From Harmothoe impar (Eukaryota; Annelida; Polychaeta; Phyllodocida; Polynoidae): a stretch of DNA of 64,000 nucleotides. Made by a program: the position numbers and the translations under genes. Under the pieces are notes generated by a model. That model ran no database searches and had not been told where the DNA came from. It saw only the letters and a program-made list of their open reading frames with translations. Numbering within the stretch: position 1 is the first letter of the stretch; each line of letters starts with the position of its first letter. The DNA lies in assembly GCA_947462335.1 (NCBI GenBank), contig OX381710.1, positions 744,001 through 808,000 on the forward strand. Direction: 5' to 3'. This document shows positions 41,733 to 53,850 of the stretch, in pieces.

Positions 41733-43853
41733 GAGCCTGCAGGGTGGTGGGAGTCACAGGGTGGTGGGAGTAGCCATCTTTATGCTACCAGGAGGCTACC
41801 AGTACCAGGAGGCAGCATGATGACTCAGCAGTTCTGGTGGTGGGAGTAGCCATCTCTACTCTACCAGGAGGCTACCAGTACCAGGAGGCAGCATGATGAC
41901 TCAGCAGTTCTGGTGGTGGCAGTAGCCATCTCTAGTCTACCAGGAGGCTACCAGTACCAGGAGGCAGCATGATGACTCAGCAGTTCTGGTGGTGGCAGTA
42001 GCCATCTCTAGTCTACCAGGAGGCTACCAGTACCAGGAGGCAGCATGATGACTCAGCAGTACCAGGAGGCAGCATGATGACTCAGCAGTTCTGGTGGTGG
42101 CAGTAGCCATCTCTACTCTACCAGGAGGCTACCAGTACCAGGAGGCAGCATGATGACTCAGCAGTACCAGGAGGCAGCATGATGACTCAGCAGTTCTGGT
42201 GGTGGGAGTAGCCATCTCTACTCTACCAGGAGGCTACCAGGAGGCAGCATGATGACTCAGCAGTTCTGGTGGTGGCAGTAGCCATCTCTACTCTACCAGG
42301 AGGCTACCAGTACCAGCAGGCAGCATGATGACTCAGCAGTTCTGGTGGTGGGAGTAGCCGTCTCTACCAGGAGGCTACCAGTACCAGGAGGCAGCATGAT
42401 GACTCAGCAGTTCTGGTGGTGGGAGTAGCCGTCTCTAGTCTACCAGGAGGCTACCAGTACCAGGAGGCAGCATGATGACTCAGCAGTTCTGGTGGTGGGA
42501 GTAGCCGTCTCTAGTCTACCAGGAGGCTACCAGTACCAGGAGGCAGCATGATGACTCAGCAGTTCTGGTGGTGGGAGTAGCCGTCTCTACTCTACCAGGA
42601 GGCTACCAGTACCAGCAGGCAGCATGATGACTCAGCAGTTCTGGTGGTGGGAGTAGCCATCTCTACTCTACCAGGAGGCTACCAGTACCAGCAGGCAGCA
42701 TGATGACTCAGCAGTTCTGGTGGTGGCAGTAGCCATCTCTAGTCTACCAGGAGGCTACCAGTACCAGGAGGCAGCATGATGACTCAGCAGTTCTGGTGGT
42801 GGGAGTAGCCGTCTCTAGTCTACCAGGAGGCTACCAGTACCAGGAGGCAGCATGATGACTCAGCAGTTCTGGTGGTGGGAGTAGCCGTCTCTAGTCTACC
42901 AGGAGGCTACCAGTACCAGGAGGCAGCATGATGACTCAGCAGTTCTGGTGGTGGGAGTAGCCATCTCTAGTCTACCAGGAGGCTACCAGGAGGCAGCATG
43001 ATGACTCAGCAGTTCTGGTGGTGGGAGTAGCCATCTCTACTCTACCAGGAGGCTACCAGAACCAGGAGGCAGCATGATGACTCAGCAGTTCTGGTGGTGG
43101 GAGTAGCCATCTCTACTCTACCAGGAGACTACCAGTACCAGGAGGCAGCATGATGACTCAGCAGTTCTGGTGGTGGGAGTAGCCATCTCTACCAGGAGGC
43201 TACCAGAACCAGGAGGCAGCATGATGACTCAGCAGTTCTGGTGGTGGGAGTAGCCATCTCTAGTCTACCAGGAGGCTACCAGTACCAGGAGGCAGCATGA
43301 TGACTCAGCAGTTCTGGTGGTGGGAGTAGCCATCTCTACCAGGAGGCTACCAGAACCAGGAGGCAGCATGATGACTCAGCAGTTCTGGTGGTGGGAGTAG
43401 CCATCTCTAGTCTACCAGGAGGCTACCAGTACCAGGAGGCAGCATGATGACTCAGCAGTTCTGGTGGTGGGAGTAGCCATCTCTAGTCTACCAGGAGGCT
43501 ACCAGTACCAGGAGGCAGCATGATGACTCAGCAGTTCTGGTGGTGGGAGTAGCCATCTCTACTCTACCAGGAGGCTACCAGTACCAGGAGGCAGCATGAT
43601 GACTCAGCAGTTCTGGTGGTGGCAGTAGCCATCTCTACTCTACCAGGAGGCTACCAGTACCAGGAGGCAGCATGATGACTCAGCAGTTCTGGTGGTGGCA
43701 GTAGCCATCTCTACTCTACCAGGAGGCTACCAGTACCAGGAGGCAGCATGATGACTCAGCAGTTCTGGTGGTGGCAGTAGCCATCTCTGTTCTACCAGGA
43801 GGCTACCAGTACCAGGAGGCAGCATGATGACTCAGCAGTTCTGGTGGTGGCAG
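41733..43853. repeat. 76 bp tandem repeat with TGACTCAGCA, about 28 copies
   Basis: Unit contains CTACCAGGAGGCTACCAGTA, CCAGGAGGCAGCATGATG, ACTCAGCAGTTCTGGTGGTG and GGAGTAGCCATCTCTA. Shorter variants lack one CTACCAGTACC block. Each unit carries TGACTCAGCA, an AP-1/NF-E2-type consensus. Confidence 0.97.
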
Positions 43854-43904
43854 CCTCTGTGTGTGGACACCAGCATTGTGGGTGCCTGGACTACACAGGG
43901 CCGG

Positions 43905-44245
43905 TCCATACCCCCCCCCCCCCAACTGTTAACTGCTACCCCCCCCCCCCCCCCACACACACACACACATTAGTGGTACCTAGTCTACAGAAGCCTGTAG
44001 ATGCCTGTCACTCCCACACCCACACCTACACCCACCCACACCCACACCCACCCCTACACCCACCCACACCCATACCCACACCCACACCCATACCCACACC
44101 CACACCCACACCCACCCCTACACCCCCCCCCCACACCCACACCCACACCCACCCCTACACCCACCCCCACCCCCACACCCACCCCCACCCCCACACCCAC
44201 ACCCACACCCACACCCACACCCACACCCACCCATCAACACTACAA
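43905..44245. repeat. Poly-C and ACACCC microsatellite
   Basis: Homopolymer C runs followed by about 250 bp of CCCACACCCA-type repeats. Open Pro/Thr/His frames are artefacts. Confidence 0.95.
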
Positions 44246-46704
44246 AGGCCTGTTCATCTCCCCTGTTCACACCCCACAGATTGGCCTGCGCCTTTCTCAG
44301 TGATCCACCCTATATAGACTCACCCCGCTCCCACAGCCCCCCCCCCTTCCCCACATCCCTCCCCCTGTTTGCCCACCCCCTCCCACTGCCTCCCCGCACC
44401 ATGCAGCCTTACAGGACACAATATGCCGGGTTCAATATCCTCTTATACCGGGATTCCTGGGTCGTTGTGTTCTGAGTTTAGCCGGTTCAAAAATACAAAG
44501 GATGCTGAGTGCCCGACTAGCCCGGCCGGGCCCCATGCCCAGCCTCTGTTTGCCCGCTCCCTACAATTAGCTACCCCAATTGGTGGCGCTTATCAGTTGG
44601 ATGCGTGGGCCTACAGATTAAGCACACACCCACGGGCCCCTTCTTACTCAATACTCGGGAACACCCCCTCCTTATTTTCTTTATTGTGGGTCCCAATCAC
44701 ATTGTATCCTCTATATTATGCTTTAGGCAGTTCGGGAACAAGTTAAGCTACAGCCCAGTATCCGTCATTTTATAATAGGAAATGCAAGGCCGAAATTATG
44801 ACTGTGTAAATTTTTTTCCCCAACAATTTTTCAAATTTCTCAGATTATTTACCCCGCGCAAATTATCTGCAATACACATGTTAAAGATGATATCAATATC
44901 TATCCATTTATGTCTGCATCTAGGTCCTAAGTTTGCTTTAAGAGCCGCGGGTTTGCACATTTGTGAAGGTATGTTTGTGAGGCTCTACCCCTCGGGGAAT
45001 GCGTAAATAGGGTGGTAATGGTTCATAAAATGTGTCCTTAATCATTTAATACTTAAATTCTGGTCATGGGACTTGACGTGTGAATGCAAGATATATACAT
45101 GCATGCGTATTCCAAATTGCATAATAATACGATACCTAGATAAAAAAGAGGGGTGCTCTCCGTGAGGGAGGTGAAGGGGGGGGGTGAAAGAAAAGCTGTG
45201 AAAACTGTGTATGCATAGGACGTGCGACACCTATTGTAAGGGGGTCTGTGTAAAGGTGAGTTCTCTATGGGAGAATTCTCCAATAAGTGCCCTCTTTATC
45301 TGATGCATATTCTCGAATTGTGTTGGTTCTATATGTAGTAGACACAATATTTAAACAGTTTTATCATCCAGATGACATTGGGCATCAATACCAATAAGAA
45401 TTATCACAATATGATATATTATTAATTTCTCTGTGGTGATGCTACTACAATGTAGCTGTGGTGAGAGCCGATGCAATACAAGTTTGCCAGGGGCCCTTTA
45501 CATAAAGGAGAGGTTTTATTTCTTTAAGCGATTTGGGACAAAATAGGTTTCATAACAAAATTATTTGTCCTTTGTCCTCAAATTTTGGGATATCTACGAA
45601 ATTTGGGAATATTCTCAACTTTGAGACAAAGGTCCCATCCTTTTCCCTTTCAATTTACAAAAACAGGAACAATATTTTGTCTCAAATTCACTTTTGTCTC
45701 CTTTTTTTGTCCCAAACAGCCATTTGCGAGAACCGACCAAACCATCGGTTCTGGCAACTTTTAAATTTGGGATAAATACCTTTTTCACCAACTTCTCATA
45801 TCTTCTCAATCGCATGTAATGGATATGTTGGGGGTTAACCATTTCTTTCCACTTTCCTTCGGTTCTGCAATATTTCATGCATTTTTTGTATACTTTTTCT
45901 TGGGTTGATTGAGACCATGTCCAAAAAGGGGGTTTGGGGGGGTGGGGACAAAAGTTGGGACATCTGGGAATATTTGCACAACATGTTCACTAGGTGGCGT
46001 GGCAGATCACAAATTTAAGAAATATTTCTCAACTAGGTAATTTATCATACTGTGACTAATAGAGATATTGATATATTTGGCATAGGGTAGATTCACCACT
46101 TTTGGATGCTCGTTTGCAGTGCAAACGTGACCCTTTTTCTCTGGCCTACAGCTATGTTAATATGCCACATAGAATTATTCTTTTAAGTTATGTAGATTAA
46201 TAAGTTTTACTGGAACACTTATAGCATTACATCCTCTGTATTTGTAGCAATGAGAAAGAACCAGTGCACAGGTCTGTCCGGCTCATGGTGTATTTAAGTC
46301 ATATATTTAGAAGGTCTTAAAAAAGAACTTCCTGGCAATCATTTGTACCTTTTTTTATATTATAAACTTTGATATGTGTGTACCTTATTATGTAGGTCCC
46401 GATTTATGGCCTAAGTGTAAATATAATGAAAAAATCCAACATGACGGCACCCTGTCCGACATAAGGTACATGATATTAGCACACATTCTGGAACAGCTCC
46501 TCACCACGAAACAGACTTCAGGGGTTGATAAGAAACATATAACATGTGGTTGCATGTATGTGATTTTATTGGTTGATAAGAACAAGAATTAGATTTTACT
46601 GTGATACTAATGCATTGGGCACAGAATTTACTATATTTTGCGATTTTTAATGATAAAAGTGTCTGACTTAAGGTGTGTGTCCGTCTTTGGGTGAATCTAC
46701 CCTA
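44246..46704. other. Long unassigned interval
   Basis: The least repetitive interval of its size. 45530-45960 is rich in TTTGTCCCAAA / GGGACAAA words in both orientations. A plus-strand frame at 44369-44746 and short frames at 44782-45006 and 46374-46592 have no recognisable domain. No supported exon. Confidence 0.45.
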
Positions 46705-46870
46705 TATGTCAAGGACCACATAGTGCTTTAGTGCGTTATTACGTTTGCCATCATGATGCATGAATGCATCAAGTTGACCATATGGGATTGAGACACTCCA
46801 ATGATGCACCAATGCAGCCTTTGTAGAGCAGTGAGAGTAGACTAGCCGGTTCTGCATTAATAGCTCCAAG
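46705..46870. repeat. CATGATGCA hairpin family copy, degenerate
   Basis: GCCATCATGATGCATGAATG and ATGATGCACCAATGCAGCC; starts AAGGACCACATAGTGCTTTA. Confidence 0.6.
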
Positions 46871-47039
46871 CCTTTTGATTACTAGTGGAGAACCTGAATA
46901 GGGACCCCCCCTTTGGTGTCACAAACAATTTGAGAAATATTTCCGGGGAACCCCCCAAGAATATGACATCATCAAGGGGATTCCCAGGGAGTTGGGACAT
47001 ATTTCCCAGGAGTTGGGATATATTTCCGGGGAAGCCCAT

Positions 47040-47081
47040 GTCACGTGACCTATTTTGGGGGGAATTCCCTCTATGACGTCA
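47040..47081. promoter_or_regulatory. E-box palindrome and CRE in one 42 bp stretch
   Basis: GTCACGTGAC (47040-47049) is a 10 bp palindrome with the CACGTG E-box; TGACGTCA (47074-47081) is a full CRE. Both lie in a region of repeated GGGACATATTTCCC-like words (46900-47160). No gene is recognised beside them. Confidence 0.4.
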
Positions 47082-47289
47082 TAAAAATAGTGAGTAAGGA
47101 AATATTTCCTGACTCATAGTGAGTAAGGATTTATTTCTTCAGGATTTTTCCCAAAATATTTTGAGATAATTCCTGTCCGCTAGGACAAAAAAAAACACCC
47201 ATTTTGTAAGGCGAGTTTGAGATTGTCCCAGAATCCATAGTTCCCAACAAAAGTTGGGACCAAAAACAACCTTTTTTTATGTAAAGCAC

Positions 47290-47600
47290 CCCAGGTCCTG
47301 CCTTCTATGGTACTAGCCCAGGTAGGTAGGACCAGGCAAATAAAAGAACACATGCTATCCTTCGAAAAGAGTAGGGGACGTGCCCCGGTAGCGGTTTTCT
47401 CCCTCACCTCATAGATGCGGGCATTCATTTCATAGATTCGATGCGGTCACTGCTGTATTGGGCAAGCAGCATCTAAATACCTGTCCTACTACTGCAAGGC
47501 AGACTACCACTATTTGTGGCTGACTCCTTGCCAACTTGAGATATGTCCCGGGAGGTACTTCATGCATGTCTGGATGTTAAACAAATCAATCATGCAGTAT
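47290..47600 (+). mobile_element. Dispersed retroposon-like element, 5'-truncated copy
   Basis: Matches the last 300 bp of 32917-33499, ending TTAAACAAATCAATCATGC. Loss of the 5' part with the 3' end kept is typical of retroposition. Confidence 0.65.
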
Positions 47601-47781
47601 AACCTGGTGTAAGGCTTAGGGTGTACAATACCTTACAAGATGTCTGACCTTATTCCGGGTGGAGTAGTGTGTGTCCAGGTATGTATGTGGAGGTGGTTTG
47701 CTTCATCCACAACAAAACGTCCCATGTCATGCAGTACTAACACCACCACCCCCTGTCAGCCTCCATGTGTCCTACAACACT

Positions 47782-47871
47782 GCAGTATGGGAGCAGCTGT
47801 AGTATGGGAGCAGCTGTAGTATGGGAGCAGCTGTAGTATGGGAGCAGCTGTAGTATGGCAGCAGCTGTGGG
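47782..47871. repeat. 17 bp tandem repeat, five copies
   Basis: Unit AGTATGGGAGCAGCTGT, with CAGCTG in every unit. Confidence 0.93.
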
Positions 47872-47919
47872 AAGGGACATTGATACTTAGAGGTAAATCA
47901 TTGAAAAAAAAGAGGGGAC

Positions 47920-48060
47920 ATTTGTCGTCACGATACACCAATGCAGATAAGACTGTGAACTCATTGGCCAACTCATAGGGGCATTATGAGACAAGAAAGC
48001 GGCACTAGAAAAAACAAACACGGCTGCATTCATGCATCATGATGACAAACGGGCAAAGCT
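47920..48060. repeat. CATGATGCA hairpin family copy, degenerate
   Basis: GTCGTCACGATACACCAATG and GCTGCATTCATGCATCATGA. Confidence 0.6.
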
Positions 48061-49138
48061 CATGAAGACAATACGCTGGAACTGAACAAGACGGGCCCAT
48101 CTTTTACAGACAACATACAGGCCTCCATCCCAGATGTAGAGAAAAAAAAAGAAAAATATATATCAGCCTGGTGACATCAGTCATACTGCCAGGTCCTGGT
48201 GGCCTCTCTAGTCCAGCCTGATTTGATCAAACAGTGCAGGCCTACAGAACCACCAGATTGTCTCCTCCATCACCCAGCCCGCGTGCTGCCTGTCTTGGTA
48301 CCTGCCCCGCAGACCCGCGGTACGGTGGACAATCATGCAGACCCTACTTGTACAACCCGGGAAGTGGCCTGATCCTACATTTAGTTACCGTAAACCCTCT
48401 ATGTTGGTGAGCAATTCCTTGCATCAGAGGACGAACAGGACGATCCAGGCATGGTCTGAACATCAACCCTGTGTGTCCCATGGTAGCTTGTTTACATGTG
48501 CCCAGTTTTAGATCACCCTTGTATTTGCAGCTATTTATCCTTATATGTTAGATAACAGACCCATGGGGATACCACAACAACCACAATACCACTATTATTT
48601 CATTCTTTCTCCTCTTATTTTTTTGTTCTTTATTTGTATTCTTTGATTACACTTTCGTGATCGCATGTTTCTGTAAATATGTAGCTGTATTACTTGCGGT
48701 AACATACTGTAGTTCGAAAGATTTTAAACCTCTGGTTATACAGAGTCCAAACAACTGTCTTTATTTGACATATGGTCTAATCTTTCCGTGCCTAGAGCAC
48801 AAGTCAACGCCTAGTTGACCTGTAGCAACGCGCTACAGCATAAACACTACCTCCATGAATCATCATTGAACTTTGATTAAAGCCAAGCTTCTGATCAGTG
48901 CTATATTATAGCCATCTTATAGTTTAAAGTATATACACATATACTGAGACAGTCATCTTATGTTTATTATATGAACCACTGCTTTTTGCTTCAGTACAAA
49001 TGAAAACATCACACGATTCGCTCTGTAATACTTTGTAATAAATGAGTCTCGCTTAGAGCTCACTGAAACGAAAAAAAAGAAGCCGACCCTTTTTGGTGAT
49101 TTTAGGCCTGATTCAGCATTATCTCAAAGAGGGTGGTT
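48061..49138. other. Unassigned sequence
   Basis: No exon, array or TIR recognised. Confidence 0.5.
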
Positions 49139-49329
49139 TGTAAACGTCTGTTATTTTGCGCTGTACTTATTTTCGCGAATTTCACGGATTTTAAAATCCG
49201 CGAAAATATGTCCAGCGTGAATATTTATCCTATATATACTATGTAACTACTATATTGCTAAATCCGCGAATTTGTACTTGAAAGCCAATCTGCGGAAATA
49301 TACATGCGCGAAAATATCTAGGTTTACAT
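49139..49329. mobile_element. Mariner-type MITE, CGCGAAAATAT family, copy 3
   Basis: Ends TGTAAACGTCTG and ATCTAGGTTTACA; internal TTTTCGCGAATTTCACGGA and ATCCGCGAAAATATG. Flanking TA has mutated. Confidence 0.65.
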
Positions 49330-49688
49330 GTATTGTGGGTGTTAGGGGGCAGTGTTTAAACTGTTGCTGGTCACGGTGTGTTGACGTGGTCCCTGTGTGT
49401 GGTTACCATGGTTACAGGCACACAGAGGGGTGGTGTTTGAAGGAGACAGATCGATATATAAGTGATGTTGAGACAGTTCACACATGGGAGAACTGATGAC
49501 AAAGGTTACATCTGTCTGCTCCTCTATATACACCCACTGTTGGGGCAGCTTGTTTCTGTCATCTTCAGCCCTTTCACATCTTTAAGTAGCAGTAATTGCC
49601 CAGCTTACCTTGGTGGATATTTATATACATCACACCGGTTTCATACATCCCTCCTCATATCTCCCCCGGCCTTGTGTTACCTCAGTAC
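49330..49688. other. Unassigned; intron side of the following exon
   Basis: No recognised feature. Confidence 0.5.
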
Positions 49689-49759
49689 CTGTATCCTTGA
49701 CGTTGACGCCTTTGGCTTGCAACGTCTTTGTAAGTCGGACCTGGCCCCGAGCAGCTGTT
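49689..49759 (-). CDS. Unknown gene, exon following 50394-50548
   Basis: 71 bp between acceptor TCTATTTTTTCAG and donor ATACAG|GTACTG. Spliced to the upstream exon it continues AEQLLGARSDLQRRCKPKAS, TSRIQ, and ends in phase 0. The splice sites are strong and the phases agree. I do not recognise the family. Confidence 0.5.
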
Positions 49760-50393
49760 CTGAAAAAATAGACGATAGTTAAGTTATATAAATACATTAT
49801 ATATATTATTATATGCCACATCGCATTGTGTAGAAGGATAAAGTTGATTGTTTGGTACCAGTGACAATTTGGCTCCAGTCTCACAAGATGTAGGCTGGTA
49901 TCAGACGTGCACATTACATGGTTCAGCAAGTAGCGCACTGAGACTGGAGCCAACCTCACGCGGGAACCAGCCTTATCCTTATGACCCACCCGCCCCCTCC
50001 TAGCGGTGCCCAGAATGCTGCTGCTGTCCCTATGGGAGGCCGGTGTGTACATCATTTATCTTGCTGTAATCCCTGTGCCACTCCGGTATGTACAGCGTGC
50101 ATTCTGCCGCCGTCCCTGTAGTCCTGCTGCCGTCCCTATAGGGGTGTGGCATGTCAGGTGCTACATTTATCACCAGGTCCCACCTCGACTCTGATGTGTA
50201 TGTGAGGGCACTGTGTGCGTGAGGGCACTGTGGAGACGCGCCATATTAGTAAAGCCACATTTAGAAACTCAGTCAGGCTGAAGCTCCATCTCTACAGGAC
50301 TTAAATAACTGCCGCAGTGCTACCGCTGTCACAGAACACTACAGGGTACTGAATACTGTCTGAAAATAATGAAAATATGAGCCTCATTCAGAC

Positions 50394-50548
50394 CTGCCAA
50401 GTGCTTCTCCTGCTCAGTGTAGAATTCCTGGTCGTTCACCGGAACTTCTGTATCAAAGGCCTTTTTGCTGAGGGTGAAGGGAAGGGGTTGGAGCAGTTTG
50501 TAGTAGGCCAGTTGTAATCGTAGGAGGCTCATGTACCTTATTCCTAAA
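50394..50548 (-). CDS. Unknown gene, intact exon in duplication copy 1
   Basis: 155 bp, acceptor CAACTTCCAG, donor TTGGCAG|GTCTGA. Reads LGIRYMSLLRLQLAYYKLLQ, PLPFTLSKKAFDTEVPVND and QEFYTEQEKHLA, with one base left over that joins the 49.7 kb exon in frame. Helical, mixed-charge, no domain recognised. A decayed copy with a stop lies at 53700-53850. Confidence 0.55.
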
Positions 50549-51120
50549 CTGGAAGTTGAAGGGTTCTCATATAAGCTTGCTTGATTATGATTTTAGCCTG
50601 TTGCTTGGCAAATCAAATAAGTTACCATAGCAACCGTTATATGTGATTGAGCACAGTTAATCTGACTGCTTGTAACTTGTGCCTTAGATGGGGCATGGCC
50701 CCTGCAGCAGAATGTACATCATCTGGTGAGCTAGCAGCAGCAGCAGTTCTAGAAATCAAATCCATATTGAGTATCAGTGATATCAGATGATGGCAGCCCC
50801 ACACCAGGGGCAGAAACTGCTGATGTCTGCAGTAACCCAAACTCTGTACTGAGAGGTGGCGCCACCCATCAACATCAATGACCTCTGTACTCATACAGCC
50901 ATCTTAATCCACCCATGGGTAATGTATGTTCATGTGTGCAGTTTGAGTTGAGTCTAGACCAAGAATCTGCTCTGACAGTGACGCCTCTGCTAGAGATTTG
51001 AACCCGTAGAGAGGCCTTCTGGTGACTCCCTCTGCTGCAGAATTGATGTTCTTGTCACAACTCCAGTCTCCTATACTTTCACTCAGTATTCGTTTTTCGT
51101 CTACAGCCACCTCCGCCCAC
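50549..51120. other. Duplicated spacer of unknown origin
   Basis: Aligns with 53860-54420. Contains GGGTTCAAATCTCT on the minus strand, similar to a polymerase III B-box, so a SINE remnant is possible. Confidence 0.4.
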
Positions 51121-52010
51121 ACTATGCCACCTCTCACCTCCTATAGCCTCTGTAACACCTCACTCCCAGACCCCCTGACCACCCACAGACACCTCACCCT
51201 GCCCCCCCCTATACCCTCTGTAACACCTCACTCCCAGACCCCCTGACCACCCACAGACACCTCACCCTGACCCTCCCCCCCCCCCACCCTATAGCCTCTG
51301 TAGCACTTCACCCCCAGACCCCCTGACCACCCCCAGACACCTCACCCTGACCCTCCCCCCCCCCCCACCCCACCCTATAGCCTCTGTAACACTTCACCCC
51401 CAGACCCCCTGACCACCCCCAGACACCTCACCCTGACCCTCCCCCCCCCCCCACCCCACCCTATAGCCTCTGTAACACTTCACCCCCAGACCCCCTGACC
51501 ACCTCCAGACACCTCACCCTGACCCTCCCCCCCCCCCCACCCCACCCTATACCCTCTGTAACACCTCACTCCCAGACCCCCTGACCACCCACAGACACCT
51601 CACCCTGCCCCCCCCTATACCCTCTGTAACACCTCACTCCCAGACCCCCTGACCACCCACAGAAACCTCACCCTGACCCTCCCCCCCCCCCCCACCCTAT
51701 AGCCTCTGTAGCACTTCACCCCCAGACCCCCTGACCACCCCCAGACACCTCACCCTGACCCTCCCCCCCCCCCCCACCCCACCCTATAGCCTCTGTAACA
51801 CTTCACTCCCAGACCCCCTGACCACCCCCAGACACCTCACCCTGACCCTCCCCCCCCCCCCCACCCCACCCTATAGCCTCTGTAACACTTCACTCCCAGA
51901 CCCCCTGACCACCCCCAGACACCTCACCCTGACCCTCCCCCCCCCCCCCCACCCTATAGCCTCTGTAACACCTCACTCCCAGACCCCCTGACCACCCCCA
52001 GACACCTTAC
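51120..52010. repeat. C-rich tandem repeat, 85-90 bp unit, about 10 copies
   Basis: Units contain CCTCTGTAACACTTCACCCC, CAGACCCCCTGACCACCCCC and AGACACCTCACCCTGACC followed by a C10-13 run. Strong strand bias of C. Homopolymer lengths may be unreliable. Confidence 0.93.
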
Positions 52011-52225
52011 TGTCAGCACGGTCACAGAGCGGGGTGAGATGACACTGAGTCGAAGAGGCAAGGCCGGGTAGAAAAATGATACAGCCATAGAAGGGGACAG
52101 CCACCTTACACCCCCCGTTAACCTCAGAGGTCCAGAAGTGGCCCTCTGACGGCTCCTCTTACTGTTATCAAGCAGCACTAACCCCCTTACTGCCACCACT
52201 TAATGTGTCCTTTAAATGCAGCATT

Positions 52226-52245
52226 TTGGGACGGAAGCCTCCGTT
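52226..52245 (-). pseudogene. Exon start with mutated acceptor (copy 1)
   Basis: The minus strand reads CTTCATCATAACGGAGGCTT; copies at 54.83 and 57.4 kb read CATAACAGAGGCTTC. The AG acceptor has become GG and the frame soon meets a stop, so this copy is not usable. Confidence 0.5.
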
Positions 52246-52290
52246 ATGATGAAGGCAGAGGGGACCTTGACTAGATGTGGATGCCGGCAG

Positions 52291-53429
52291 CCCCAGATAA
52301 CCTGAATACAGGGCCCTAACCCTGTAAGGGCTGCATACTGCTTCAATGCATCATGCCTCTTCTCCTCATATTGCATATGGGTGGCCAGTATATGTAACAG
52401 ATAGACTATGGTTATGAGAGATAAATAGAATTAACCACAGCAGATTGGTGGGGCCAGACAAGGGCGAAGCCCAAGTCGCCCTACCAGTTTACTGTGGTTA
52501 ATCCTACTCACCTTTTCATAGCCATTGTCTATCTGTTTTAAACCACAGCAGTAAGGTTATGGCAGGGTATGCAAAATAACCAAGGTGCGAACTCCTTTGT
52601 CTTATATTACCCCTCTGCTGTAGTTGACTCAGGGTTCCTTGGAACCCACGAGTCTTATGTGCCGCCTACGCAGGACGGACTGTCCAAAATGATCAACCCC
52701 TCTTTGTCCGCATCACTAGGCCTACTACAAAATGAATATCAGTCAATAAAATATATTGGGCCACTAGACAAAATGTTCATCTCCATGCTGGTTCAAGAAA
52801 CTAAAAGATTGAAACTATTTTTACATAAAAAATCTGCATGTAAAGTTGGTGCTTGAAAAAATGCAGATTTCTTTAATTCAGTGGACAAACTAGACAGTAC
52901 TAGCGTGGACACCTCGTCTACTATGTTGTTTTAGTGTTAATCCAATGGGATGAAAAGAACAAAATATCGTGAGATGCTTTTTGTAAGAGATTTGTAGACG
53001 CCCACATCGCGGACAAAGACGCCAAACATCGTCCGACCTGAAATGTCGCGCAGTTACACAATCACAAGGATCTAAGATACATGTCATCTACATGTACACA
53101 AATGCTTTCTGCATTTCCTGTTTACGTTTGTTACAGTTAATGACAAACTGACTGATTTGCGTTTTAAAATAACATCTGAAATCACACAACAGTTGCTTCA
53201 AGTGTAATTTACCAACACAGTTGAAGAAAAATATATCGATCTGACTTAAACTATTTTTGTTGCATACCGAATGATTTAATACATAAATATAAACCAGAAT
53301 TTATGAATTGATCCAAATCACATACAATAGTGCATGACCGATAGATCTGATTCAGAGACATAAACCCATAGAAAAGGAAACCCCTGCAACCCTGAGTCAT
53401 TTGTGGCATTAGTCACACATTCAATGTTT
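52291..53429. other. Unassigned sequence between duplication copies
   Basis: A half CATGATGCA-type repeat near 52320-52370 and an inverted pair TAACCACAGCAG...CTGTGGTTAATC at about 52430-52505. No exon recognised. Confidence 0.5.
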
Positions 53430-53699
53430 TAAGTGGCATTCATCCTGCTGTCCCTGTGGCACTCTGAGATGTACAAGATGTACCCTGCTGCCGTCCCTAT
53501 GGGGGTGTGGTATGTCAGGTGCTACGTACATCAGGAGGTCCCACCTGGACCCTGCTGTGTACATGAGGGCACTGTTGTGTGAGGGCACTGTGTAAAGCTG
53601 TATTCAGAGATTGAGGCAGGCTGTGTGTGTACAGGAGACTTACAGCAGTGTTGTTACTGTCTGCAGACACTACAGGTCTGCCTCATGGAGACCTCACTC

Positions 53700-53850
53700 A
53701 CAGCAGCATGCTACTGCTTTGGCAAGGTTTCCTGGTCTGTTATTTCTGTACTAAAACGTCTGTTGGTGAGGGAGGGGCCGTGAACAGTTTATGGAGGGCC
53801 AATTGTAATCCTGATTACGAAAATTCATTCATATTTTACTTTCTCAAAAT
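53700..53850 (-). pseudogene. Decayed copy of the 50394-50548 exon
   Basis: The minus strand reads LQLALHKLFTAPPSPTDVLVQK followed by a stop, against LQLAYYKLLQPLPFTLSKKAF in the intact copy. Alignment is collinear, and frame and splice signals are lost. Confidence 0.6.

Larger units (their letters stand above)
50040..52290. repeat. Segmental duplication, copy 1
   Basis: Collinear with 53430-54870: the GCCGTCCCTATAGGGGTGTG block, the coding exon 50394-50548, a GGGTTCAAATCTCTAGCAGA block, a C-rich array, and two short exon-like blocks. In this copy the C-rich array has expanded to nearly 900 bp. Confidence 0.75.

Noticed and set aside
43844..44317. 157-codon Pro/His/Thr-rich frame
   Set aside because: ACACCC microsatellite and poly-C.
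44369..45006. 125- and 74-codon plus-strand frames
   Set aside because: Open by composition; no recognisable domain or splice borders.
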